NCBI GenBank assembly: GCA_024276995.1
Contig: JAJRWB010000067.1
Span: 1 to 32,921 of the forward strand
Direction: 5' to 3'
DNA from: Candidatus Eiseniibacteriota bacterium
GTDB taxonomy: Bacteria > Orphanbacterota > Orphanbacteria > Orphanbacterales > Orphanbacteraceae
Length of the DNA: 32,921 nt
Positions 23,565 to 30,869 of this stretch are shown in pieces. The notes beneath the pieces are model-generated. The model saw only the letters and a list, made by a program, of their open reading frames with translations. It did no database searches and was not told where the DNA came from. A program made the translations under genes and the position numbers. Every line of letters begins with the position of its first letter. Positions within the stretch are counted from its first letter, which is position 1.

Positions 23565-25031
23565 CTATCTCCGGCGACGCCCCCGCCCCCCGCTCCGGCC
23601 GCGCCCGCTCCCGCGCCCACCGCTTCGGCCGCCGGTTCGCTCCCTTCCGGACGAGGTCGGCGCGGGGCGTGAAGGCCGCCGCGTGGGGGACTCTTCCCCC
23701 AGGGGCGAGGCGTGGATCGTCTTTTGGTAGTACTCGTCGATCAACATCGCGGCGATCGCCTGGCCGCCCGACGTTTCGCTCAGGAACTTCGCCAGCGGAA
23801 TCATCCGCCCCATCCTCTCCCGCACGAGGCCGTCGAGATTCCTCAGCTTCGCCTCGAGAAGGGCGACCACCCGCTCGGCGACCACCTTCTGGACGTCTTC
23901 GTCGGTGGGAAGCTCGCGGCGGATCATCTCGATGCCGTACCGCTTCGCCACCGCCTTCAGTTCCAGTTTCCCCAGCACATCGACAAGGGAGATCGCCTCG
24001 CCGTTCGCCCCCGCCCTTCCGGTCCTCCCGGTGCGGTGGATATACGATTCGTGATCCTCGGGAAAATCGTAAAGGATTACGTGTGAAAGATTCTCGATAT
24101 CGATCCCCCGGGCCGCCACGTCGGTGGCGACGAGGAAGCGAAGGTTCTTCCTGTAGATCCTTCCGAGCACGTTCTCCCGCGCCGACTGCGACAGGTCGGC
24201 GCTGAACTCATCGGCGTCGTATCCGAAGCGCTGCAGCACGGTCACCACGAAGTGGGCGTTCGCCTTCGTGTTGACGAAGATGATCGCCGACTCGGGGTTT
24301 TCCACCTCGATGATCCGGACGAGGGCGCGATCCTTGTCCATGGCGGGCACTTCGTAGTAGACGTGCGCCGTTTCCACCACGTGCTCCGCGCCGGCGCTCA
24401 GGCTGATCAGCTCCGGATGGTCGAGGAACTGCGTGGCGAGCGACTTGACGAGCGGCGGGAAGGTGGCGGAGAACATGAAGCCGTCACGCACCTCGGGGAG
24501 GTACTTCTCGAGCGCCTTCATATCGGGGTAGAAACCCATCGAGAGCATCCGGTCCGCCTCGTCGAACACGAGGATCCTGAGGTCGTCGAGATCCATCGAG
24601 CCGCGCATCAGGTGATCGAGGATCCGGCCGGGAGTTCCCACCACGAGATGGGCTCCTTCGCGTAGGGCGTCGAGCTGCGGGCCGTAGCCGACACCGCCGT
24701 ACACCGCCACGGTGCGCACACCCGATCCTTCCCTCAGCTTCTCCGCCTCGCCGAAAACCTGCCGGGCGAGTTCCCGGGTGGGCACCAGGACGAGGGCCTG
24801 GGTATACGGTTTCGATACGTCGACCCGCTCGATGATCGGGATGATGAATGCGCCCGTCTTGCCCGACCCGGTGCGGGACTGCACCATCACGTCACGGCCG
24901 GCGCGCATATAGGGGATCGCCTTCGACTGCACGGGCATCAGCCCGGTCCAGCCGAGTTTTTTCGCCGCCTCCCGGAGAGAGTCGGGGAGGTCTTTCATCC
25001 GGATTTCCGGTAGTTCCTGATTGTTATCCAT
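23565..25031 (-). CDS. DEAD-box ATP-dependent RNA helicase
   Basis: 488 aa RhlE/CshA-like helicase. Motifs in order are the Q-motif region (LMPVQSKAIP), SRTGSGKT (52-59, motif I), PTRELARQ, VVGTPGRILDH, DEAD in LVFDEADRML, SATFPP (III), VATDVAARGIDIENL (V) and HRTGRTGRAG (VI). A C-terminal extension includes a small helical segment and an Arg/Gly-rich RGG-like tail (GRSGGRGSGRGRSGGRG), typical for RNA binding. It ends with a genuine TAG. It lies 51 bases after the DsbA-like gene on the same strand, but that operon link is uncertain. Likely role: RNA remodelling in ribosome biogenesis, decay or cold adaptation. Confidence 0.95.
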   Translation of the reverse strand: MDNNQELPEIRMKDLPDSLREAAKKLGWTGLMPVQSKAIPYMRAGRDVMVQSRTGSGKTGAFIIPIIERVDVSKPYTQALVLVPTRELARQVFGEAEKLREGSGVRTVAVYGGVGYGPQLDALREGAHLVVGTPGRILDHLMRGSMDLDDLRILVFDEADRMLSMGFYPDMKALEKYLPEVRDGFMFSATFPPLVKSLATQFLDHPELISLSAGAEHVVETAHVYYEVPAMDKDRALVRIIEVENPESAIIFVNTKANAHFVVTVLQRFGYDADEFSADLSQSARENVLGRIYRKNLRFLVATDVAARGIDIENLSHVILYDFPEDHESYIHRTGRTGRAGANGEAISLVDVLGKLELKAVAKRYGIEMIRRELPTDEDVQKVVAERVVALLEAKLRNLDGLVRERMGRMIPLAKFLSETSGGQAIAAMLIDEYYQKTIHASPLGEESPTRRPSRPAPTSSGRERTGGRSGGRGSGRGRSGGRGRRRR

Positions 25032-25082
25032 GGATACCAGCCTAGCAGCAGACCGCCGGCGGGTACAGGCGAAACTCGAGCC

Positions 25083-25961
25083 CTATTTCTTTCCCAACAG
25101 GTACAGCTCCTCTTCGATCCGGTCGCGCAGCTCCACGGCGGTCTTCACGCCGAAGTAGGTCTTGCCGTTGATCAGGATACCGGGGGACTTCTTGATGCCG
25201 CACTTCATCCCCTCGGTCTTCTCCGCGCGGAGACGATCGATGAGCGCCTTGTCGGCGATGTCGGCGCGGTATTTCGCGAGGTCGAGCCCGGCGCTCTCGG
25301 CGCACTTCTCGAGCACCTCGTCGCTCAGATCCTCCTGGTGGTCGAACAGAAGATCGTGCATTTTCCATCCCGCGTCCTGCCGGAGCGCGGCGAGGTAGGC
25401 GAGCGCCGCAGGCACCGAGCGCTTATGCGATTTCAACGGGAAATTCTTGAAATAAAAAGCCACCTTGTCGGGCTCTTCGAGGCTCAGCTTGCGAAGCGCG
25501 GTCGACGCAACACGGCAATAGGGACATTCGAAATCGGCGTAGATCAACACTTTCACCGGAGCGCCGGGATTACCCGAAGGAACGAGCCCCTCATAGGAGG
25601 GGGAATACGTCCGGATCGCGAAGGCCGAGAGTTTCCGCCTTTGAATCGATTCCCGAATCTGCTCCGCATCGTTCCCCGCCGCCGCCCGCCGGACGACGAA
25701 GGCGGCGAGGCGGGAAGCGATTACGTCGGCCGGTTCGGCGGTGATGCACTCGAGGATCGTCCCCTTGCATTCGCCGTAGCTTTTCGCCGTGCGAATCACT
25801 TCTTCCGCCACCGTCTTGTGGGCGCCGCCGAGATCGGTTCCTCCCGCGATCGACGCCCACGGCACTTCCCGTGCCGCGGCGCCGGCCGGCGCCGCGAGCA
25901 ACGTGAGAAGGAGAAAGAGCGCGACCACGATTCCAATCCGCATTATAAACCGTTCATACAT
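25083..25961 (-). CDS. Periplasmic DsbA-like thiol-disulfide protein (thioredoxin fold, CPYC)
   Basis: 292 aa. It starts at the ATG at 25961 (GGAG upstream, overlapping the end of the MauE-like gene by 8 bases) with a signal peptide (IGIVVALFLLLTLLAAPAGAAA). Residues about 45-110 form a helical pre-domain with Cys65 and Cys71 (GECKGTILEC) followed by FVVRRAAAGNDAEQIRESI, reminiscent of CcmH-type segments. The thioredoxin-like DsbA fold follows, with the active site Cys146-Pro-Tyr-Cys149 in YADFECPYCRVAS, an inserted helical domain and the cis-Pro region KKSPGILINGKTYFG. Predicted periplasmic oxidoreductase. It ends with a genuine TAG after LLGKK. Context with a MauE-like membrane partner suggests the pair exchange electrons. 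Confidence 0.9.
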   Translation of the reverse strand: MYERFIMRIGIVVALFLLLTLLAAPAGAAAREVPWASIAGGTDLGGAHKTVAEEVIRTAKSYGECKGTILECITAEPADVIASRLAAFVVRRAAAGNDAEQIRESIQRRKLSAFAIRTYSPSYEGLVPSGNPGAPVKVLIYADFECPYCRVASTALRKLSLEEPDKVAFYFKNFPLKSHKRSVPAALAYLAALRQDAGWKMHDLLFDHQEDLSDEVLEKCAESAGLDLAKYRADIADKALIDRLRAEKTEGMKCGIKKSPGILINGKTYFGVKTAVELRDRIEEELYLLGKK

Positions 25962-26439
25962 TCTGCAATCTCCTCTGCAAGAAGCCGTCGAGTCCGATTC
26001 GGCCATTGTCGAAGAACAGGAGAAATATCGAGAGCACAAGCCACGAGAAGTCACGGAAAAGGGTGCGGTAGCCGATCTCGTCCGCCGCGTCGGAAGAGGC
26101 GAAACAGCCGCAGTTGATGTCGAGTCCCTTCGCGAGAGCGATCGAGAGGGCCACGATGAACATCACCATGAGCGCCGATGCGATGAGGGCGGCCGGCCTC
26201 GTCCAGAACCCGGCGATCAGAAGCATTCCCGCGCTCAGCTCGAGCCAGGGAACAACGATGGCGAAAAGGTTCACCGCCGAAAGAGGAAGGATCTGGTAGG
26301 TCGCCACGGAAAGAGCGAAGTCATAGGGTGAGGCGATCTTCGGAAGCGCGGCGATGACGAAGACGGAGCCGATGTAAAGGCGCATCGGTACGGCGAGCAG
26401 GGAGGCGACTCGCGCGGCTCCTGTGGACGCATGCGCCAT
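25954..26439 (-). CDS. MauE/DoxX-like membrane protein
   Basis: 161-aa integral membrane protein with about four hydrophobic helices (LYIGSVFVIAALPKIASP, NLFAIVVPWLELSAGMLLIAGF, ALIASALMVMFIVALSIALA, FSWLVLSIFLLFF). A DINCGCF motif sits at the end of the third helix, as in MauE-type proteins, where paired cysteines can act as a thiol redox site. The family is linked to methylamine dehydrogenase maturation in some bacteria, but no mau structural gene is here, so a general thiol-disulfide role is more likely. Its start is one base after the stop of the upstream rhodanese-like gene, and its end overlaps the DsbA-like start by 8 bases: a tightly coupled operon. Confidence 0.88.
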   Translation of the reverse strand: MAHASTGAARVASLLAVPMRLYIGSVFVIAALPKIASPYDFALSVATYQILPLSAVNLFAIVVPWLELSAGMLLIAGFWTRPAALIASALMVMFIVALSIALAKGLDINCGCFASSDAADEIGYRTLFRDFSWLVLSIFLLFFDNGRIGLDGFLQRRLQNV

Positions 26440-26440
26440 C

Positions 26441-26917
26441 TCAGTCGTCGCCGGACGCCATCAGTCGGCGCCAATCGGTTTCCTCGTCGAGAAACTGTAC
26501 CCACGCGAGCCCCTGGGAGAGGAGATCGTCGGCGAGGAGCCGGGCCGTCCCGTCATCGCCCACCACGACGACGCTCTTGTCACCGGCGGCGGAGCGGAGT
26601 GCTTCAACCTGCTCTGCGTCCACCGAGAAGAGAGGGTCGTAAGGGAGCGAATACGCCCCGTCGATGTGCCCTTCGGCGTAGAGCGACTCGTCCCGGGCGT
26701 CCACCACGAGATACCAATCGGGATGCTTCTCGATTTCGGCCAGGCTGATCGATTCCGATGTCTCTGTCGTTTCGTCGCAATCCTCGAAGATTTCGTATTC
26801 CGCCTGGGCGAGCCACGTCACCGGCGTCGGCCTCGAAGCGTTCACCGCGACGGCGAGAAGCACCGACACGCCCGCAATGAGGAGCGCCCGGAAAACCACA
26901 GAGCGAATGTTTTGCAT
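26441..26917 (-). CDS. Membrane-anchored rhodanese-like domain protein lacking the catalytic Cys
   Basis: 158 aa. An N-terminal helix (VVFRALLIAGVSVLLAVAVNA) would anchor or export it. The rhodanese-like domain follows: ISLAEIEKHPDWYLVVDARDESLYAEGHIDGAYSLPYD in short form, then the strand that normally ends in the catalytic Cys loop, here VVVVGDDGTA with no cysteine. The only cysteine is in the acidic linker (EDCDETTE). Sulfurtransferase activity in the usual way is therefore unlikely; the domain may bind a partner. No clear Shine-Dalgarno precedes the ATG. It is the first gene of the rhodanese - MauE-like - DsbA-like set. Confidence 0.87.
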   Translation of the reverse strand: MQNIRSVVFRALLIAGVSVLLAVAVNASRPTPVTWLAQAEYEIFEDCDETTETSESISLAEIEKHPDWYLVVDARDESLYAEGHIDGAYSLPYDPLFSVDAEQVEALRSAAGDKSVVVVGDDGTARLLADDLLSQGLAWVQFLDEETDWRRLMASGDD

Positions 26918-27046
26918 AAGTTTTTATTCTTTCAGAAGTTGAGTCGATTCCGGAAAGCCTGCGCTTCCCGCGCGATCGATTGTTCCACACCCGCGGCGTG
27001 ATGCTGTTCCCGCTCCCGTCGATGCCGCCAGTTTTTCACACCCGGC

Positions 27047-27346
27047 ATGGCGCCGTCAACAGGCGTGGACGAACGGCCCGGAGAAGACCCGGTCGGTGCC
27101 CGGCGGAAATCGGGCTTGACCCCCCATCCGATCGAGGGTTACCGTTCGCGCCTAGGCCGCCCCGGATCGCATTGGCCGATCCGAGGACAATCGGGAACAA
27201 CCCTCTTGGCAATTCCGGAAACAGGAAAGAAAACCCTCGGCAACGTCACACCGGTCCTCCTGGTCACTCTAATCGGGTTGCTCGTAAGATTCGCTTCGAT
27301 TCTCGTCCTTGCATCCCGCGGGCTCAGCGGCGACGCGCTCTCCTAA
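27047..27346 (+). other. N-terminal coding segment of the frameshifted glycosyltransferase
   Basis: This frame ends TPVLLVTLIGLLVRFASI (first transmembrane helix) then GLSGDALS and TAA at 27344-27346. The next frame resumes with HTMAQQLAAGG. In GT39-like proteins the two pieces belong together, reading GDALSYHTMAQQLA if one A of 'taat' is removed. The true start is unclear: an ATG at 27047, or a TTG at 27206 (LAIPETGKKTLGN), which is closer to the membrane helix. TTGACC at 27116-27121 could be a -35 element between them. Before it (26918-27046) I see nothing definite. Confidence 0.5.
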
Positions 27347-28580
27347 TCATACCATGGCGCAGCAACTCGCAGCGGGCGGGTCGTCTTCCCTGTGGTGGTC
27401 CCCCGGGCTTCCGCTTTATCTTCTTTTCATCCACCGCTGTTCATCGGATTCCGAACTCGTGTCGATGATCGCCATGATCCCCTGGTACGCGGCTCTCTCG
27501 TTCCTCGTCTATCATCTGGCGAACCGGATATCGGGACGACAGGCGGGGATCGTCGCGACGCTCCTCCTTGCCCTGTCCCCCACGTTCATCTACCATTCGA
27601 TATTCCCTCTTACCCAGCTGCCCCTGGCGACACTCCTGTGCGCCGTGATCGTTCTCACGCTGTCGTACTCGGCGCATCCGCGTCTTTCAACCATTGCCGT
27701 CATAGGAACTATGATCGGCGTCGCAATACTCGTTCGGCCCTCTTCCGTCATACTTCTTCCGGTTGTCCCCGTCCTCTTGTGGCGAATACACTCGAGAGGC
27801 GCGATCCCCTTCGGAATCCTGATTCCGGCACTTATTCTGATCACACCATGGATGGTTCATGTCAAGCGGACGACCGGACACTTCGTTTTCATCAATTACG
27901 CGAATTCGAGAAACCTCTTCCTGGGAAACAACGAGTGGACCCCGTTTTACGAAACCTGGTACTACGGATCGCATCTGAAAGGAGATGATGTTCCGGATCG
28001 GTTCAAGGCGCTCGACTCGTCGATCCCCGAACACGCTCCGCACGAACAGGATGCGCTGTACCGCGCCGCCGCTCTTGATCATATCGTGAGGCGCCCGGAT
28101 CTTTTCCTCTTGCGAACCGTGAATCGGGTGCGATGCTACTTCGCTTTCGATACCTACACGGGAACGGTGCTGATCAAATACGCCCGGCTTCCGAAGCTTC
28201 TCGGCCTGGCGACGATTGCGACCGATGCGCTTTTCTATGTAATCGTGATGTTCTTCGCCCTGTACTCCAGCGTTTGTTTCGGAGAGTTGGGCCTTTCTTC
28301 GCGGGCGATCGGCATCGTCTGGGTGATCAGCCTCGCTTATGCCGTTCCCTACTGGTTTTCGTTTTCGCACCCGACGTATCATTTCCCGATCATTCCCGGT
28401 CTCCTGGCCGTCGGCGGGGGGAGCGGATGGCGATTCTTTCGGAATCCGGGGACGGAAGCCGGCCTGCTGGTATCGCGTATCAGGACGAACAAGTGGCTTG
28501 CCGCGAGCTTGGCGGGTCTCGTGGCGGTGCAGGTGGAGTGGGTTTTCCACATGCTCTCCCGCATTTTGGGCCGGGCCTGA
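27309..28580 (+). CDS. Multi-pass membrane glycosyltransferase-like protein (GT39/ArnT-like), 5' frameshifted
   Basis: Polytopic protein with roughly ten hydrophobic helices. Landmarks fit the dolichyl-phosphate-mannose/ArnT-like glycosyltransferase family: WWSPGLPLYLLFIH after the first loop, LLLALSPTFIYHSIFP, VAILVRPSSVILLPVVPVLL, PALILITPWMVHVKRTTG, then ANSRNLFLGNNEWTPFYETW and a soluble loop, FWFSFSHPTYHFP-like VPYWFSFSHPTYHFPIIPGL near the end. Such enzymes transfer sugars from polyprenyl-phosphate donors. The catalytic first loop and first helix are in a different frame (see adjacent entry), so as written the protein lacks its N-terminus; the first ATG of this frame is at 27354. Codon use is visibly less GC-rich than its neighbours, suggesting possible transfer. 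Confidence 0.78.
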   Translation: MHPAGSAATRSPNHTMAQQLAAGGSSSLWWSPGLPLYLLFIHRCSSDSELVSMIAMIPWYAALSFLVYHLANRISGRQAGIVATLLLALSPTFIYHSIFPLTQLPLATLLCAVIVLTLSYSAHPRLSTIAVIGTMIGVAILVRPSSVILLPVVPVLLWRIHSRGAIPFGILIPALILITPWMVHVKRTTGHFVFINYANSRNLFLGNNEWTPFYETWYYGSHLKGDDVPDRFKALDSSIPEHAPHEQDALYRAAALDHIVRRPDLFLLRTVNRVRCYFAFDTYTGTVLIKYARLPKLLGLATIATDALFYVIVMFFALYSSVCFGELGLSSRAIGIVWVISLAYAVPYWFSFSHPTYHFPIIPGLLAVGGGSGWRFFRNPGTEAGLLVSRIRTNKWLAASLAGLVAVQVEWVFHMLSRILGRA

Positions 28581-28727
28581 ACACGCAGGGGCCGGCGACG
28601 AATCCCCTCGTGCTTCCGCCTGCTCCCGCCGAACTCGTTTTTTCTCGTTTTTTCCGCTGGAAACGGGTGGAATGATCGTTCAGGTGGGTGTAACGCAAAG
28701 ATGATACCCCTTGAAAGGAATGGAACG

Positions 28728-29270
28728 ATGTCACGACCGGCAAAGACGGCCGTCGCCGCGATCGCCCTTTCGGTGCTCCTCTCCGCCGTCGCCCTGGCAA
28801 CCCCCCGTGGGGAGAGGGAGCACGGACCCTTCCAACCCGGACCGCGGTTCGACCGCCTCGTCGAAGAACTGAATCTAACGAGCGAACAGGTCGAAGAGAT
28901 CGGCGCCCTCCGGGACGAGGGCCGAAAGGCGACGATCTCCGTCCGGAAGGACCTGAGACGACTCCGCCACAAGCTCGAAGGGGAGATGATGGAAGATCTG
29001 CCCGACATCGACCGCGTGCGCGATCTCGCCCGGAAGATCGGGGAAGCGGAAACCGACCTGAGGATCAAACGACTCGAAGGAAGGATCGCCCTGCTCAAGG
29101 TGCTCACCGAGGAGCAGCGCGACATGCTTCCCGGGCCGTTTCCCATCGCCGGCGGACCGGACTTCGACCGCCGCGAGGGCGATCGTCCCGGGCCGGGTCG
29201 CCACGGGAAGAGAGGCTTCGGAGAACGTTTCTGCCCGGGCGGCCTCGAATGGCGGGGAACGGAGCGGTAA
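28728..29270 (+). CDS. Periplasmic LTXXQ (Spy/CpxP-like) protein
   Basis: 180 aa from the ATG at 28728 (AAAGGAATGG upstream). The signal peptide is KTAVAAIALSVLLSAVALA. The mature part is helical with two LTxxQ motifs, LTSEQ (LNLTSEQVEEIGALRDEG) and LTEEQ (LKVLTEEQRDMLPG), plus a long basic/acidic helix between them, as in the Spy/CpxP family of envelope-stress chaperones or sensors. The tail is Gly/Arg/Pro-rich. It lies 44 bases before an ECF sigma-factor gene in the same direction, so it is plausibly part of, or controlled by, that module. Confidence 0.85.
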   Translation: MSRPAKTAVAAIALSVLLSAVALATPRGEREHGPFQPGPRFDRLVEELNLTSEQVEEIGALRDEGRKATISVRKDLRRLRHKLEGEMMEDLPDIDRVRDLARKIGEAETDLRIKRLEGRIALLKVLTEEQRDMLPGPFPIAGGPDFDRREGDRPGPGRHGKRGFGERFCPGGLEWRGTER

Positions 29271-29314
29271 AGAACGATCGATGATGCCCGTCACCGGGGG
29301 ATTGAAACCGAGAA

Positions 29315-29863
29315 GTGACCGATGACGAACTCATGGAACGAATCGCGCGGGGTGATGCCGGCGCCGCCCGGATTCTCGTGGAGCGGTGGGAGCGGCCGGT
29401 GTTCGCTTTTGTCGAGCGCATGGTCGGTTCGCGCGAGGAGGCGCAGGATCTCTCGCAGGAAGTCTTTCTTCGTGTGTGCGCGTCGGCACGCCGGTACGAC
29501 CGGAAGGGCCGGTTCAGAAGCTGGCTCTTCCGGATCGCCGGGAATCTGGCGCGCACGTCGCTCAGGCGGCGGAAGATTCTCCGGTGGGTCCCCTTTCGGC
29601 CTGAGATCCACGACCGGAAGGGGGGCGGGGCGCGGCCCGACGACGGGGTGGAACGGGAGGAGGAGAGGAGCCGTGTCCGCGCCGCGCTCGAACGGCTGCC
29701 GGCGCGGCAGCGGCAGGCGGTTCTTCTCAGAAGGTTCGAGGAGATGAGTTATCGTGAAATCGCTTCGACCATGAAGATATCCGTCGCCGCGGTGGAATCG
29801 CTTCTGCAACGGGCGATGAAAGCTCTCCGGGCCGAGCTTTCCGGAAATGGAGAAGCGGGATGA
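29315..29863 (+). CDS. ECF-family RNA polymerase sigma factor
   Basis: 182 aa, GTG start (an ATG at 29333 is possible; neither has a strong Shine-Dalgarno). Region 2 is visible as EEAQDLSQEVFLRVCASARRYD and FRSWLFRIAGNLARTSLRR. After a basic linker comes region 4, LERLPARQRQAVLLRRFEEMSYREIASTMKISVAAVESLLQRAMKALR. It is a complete group IV sigma factor. Its stop overlaps the start of the anti-sigma gene by 4 bases (ATGA), meaning coupled synthesis with its regulator. Confidence 0.95.
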   Translation: MTDDELMERIARGDAGAARILVERWERPVFAFVERMVGSREEAQDLSQEVFLRVCASARRYDRKGRFRSWLFRIAGNLARTSLRRRKILRWVPFRPEIHDRKGGGARPDDGVEREEERSRVRAALERLPARQRQAVLLRRFEEMSYREIASTMKISVAAVESLLQRAMKALRAELSGNGEAG

Positions 29864-30300
29864 ATCGCGTAGAGTGCCGCCGACTGGAAGAGCGAATCGA
29901 AGCGCTTCTCGACGGTGAACTCGCCGATGCCGAGCAGGCGGCCCTTGTCCGGCATATCGGGAGTTGCGAAAAGTGTGCGGCGGTGCGTGCCGGCGCGAAA
30001 CGACTTCACGCGGCGCTCGCCGCCGAGAAGCGCCCCGAGCCTCTCCGGCCGGTGTGGGCCGCCGTGGGCGATCGCTTCGACCGGGCGATCGGGCCGCGTG
30101 CTTCGACAGCCTTTCGCCTCGCCGCCACGTTCGCCGCGGCGGCGGGGATCATCCTCGGTCTTTTCATCGGCTCGTTGACCGGCCCTTCGGCCGCCGGAAA
30201 CGAGGGTACGTGGTCGGACATCGGTTCGACCCTCGGCGCGGAGAGCGGAACGTCGCTCGACGAGATCTACCTGTCGGGATTCGACGGGGAGTCATCATGA
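29860..30300 (+). CDS. Anti-sigma factor with zf-HC2 domain and one transmembrane helix
   Basis: 146 aa. The N-terminal zinc-binding anti-sigma domain has the H-x3-C-x2-C motif (HIGSCEKC) preceded by CRRLEERIEALLDGELADAEQA. A single membrane helix (LAATFAAAAGIILGLFIGSL) separates it from a short periplasmic tail ending in SLDEIYLSGFDGESS. It probably holds the upstream ECF factor at the inner membrane. Both boundaries are ATGA overlaps, with the sigma factor before it and the LTXXQ protein after it, so the three genes are translated as a set. Confidence 0.92.
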   Translation: MNRVECRRLEERIEALLDGELADAEQAALVRHIGSCEKCAAVRAGAKRLHAALAAEKRPEPLRPVWAAVGDRFDRAIGPRASTAFRLAATFAAAAGIILGLFIGSLTGPSAAGNEGTWSDIGSTLGAESGTSLDEIYLSGFDGESS

Positions 30301-30869
30301 AACGGGGATGGTTCATCGTGCTTCTCCTCTCCCTCGGGATGAACGCCGGTGTTCTCTACACGCTTCTTTCCGAAAGAACGCGCTCCGTTCCACCGCCCCC
30401 GCGTTTCTTCCACCCCGGACGCGGCCCTTTCCACGGCGAGGAGCGGTTCCCTCCCGGCAGACGCCCGCGACCGATTCTGAAGAGGATGCTGGAGAAGAGG
30501 ATGGGGCGAATGGCCGAACGGCTCGATCTCGACGACGTGCAAAGGGCGACGCTCGCCGACCTCCTCGATCGGATGCTCCCGCGCATTTTCGACGAGCGGG
30601 AGAGGACGGAGAGCGCGAGAGAGGAGATTCGCGCGCTTTATGAACTCGAGAATGTCGATCCCGATGCCGTACGCGAGGCGGTCTCGAGGCTGAACGATGC
30701 CCAGTCACGCCTCGATTCGCTTGTCGCCGAAACGATGCTCCTCGAGGCGTCGATCCTCACGCCGGAGCAGCGGAAGAAGTACGCCGGCGCGTTGCCGTGG
30801 GGATTGCCGGGCGGACCGGGCGGGCCACACCCACCGAAGAAAAGCCGCCCCTTCCGGTCGGATCGTTAG
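30297..30869 (+). CDS. Membrane-anchored LTXXQ/periplasmic heavy-metal-sensor-like protein
   Basis: 190 aa. An N-terminal uncleaved-looking helix (WFIVLLLSLGMNAGVLYTLL) places the rest in the periplasm. A Pro/Phe/His-rich linker (RFFHPGRGPFHGEE) follows, then helices with LDLDDVQRATLADLLDRML and ILTPEQRKKYA, the LTxxQ pattern of CpxP/CnrX-like sensors. Placement right after an anti-sigma factor matches the CnrYXH/periplasmic sensor arrangement, so it may control release of the sigma factor; the signal is unknown. It overlaps the anti-sigma gene by 4 bases. The TAG stop shares bases with the TAA of the convergent barrel gene. Confidence 0.85.
   Translation: MKRGWFIVLLLSLGMNAGVLYTLLSERTRSVPPPPRFFHPGRGPFHGEERFPPGRRPRPILKRMLEKRMGRMAERLDLDDVQRATLADLLDRMLPRIFDERERTESAREEIRALYELENVDPDAVREAVSRLNDAQSRLDSLVAETMLLEASILTPEQRKKYAGALPWGLPGGPGGPHPPKKSRPFRSDR

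Noticed and set aside
28634-28653. Tandem 10-base repeat CTCGTTTTTT after the glycosyltransferase gene
   Set aside because: The T-runs suggest a terminator, but I found no good GC-rich stem directly before them, and two copies are not enough to call a repeat array.
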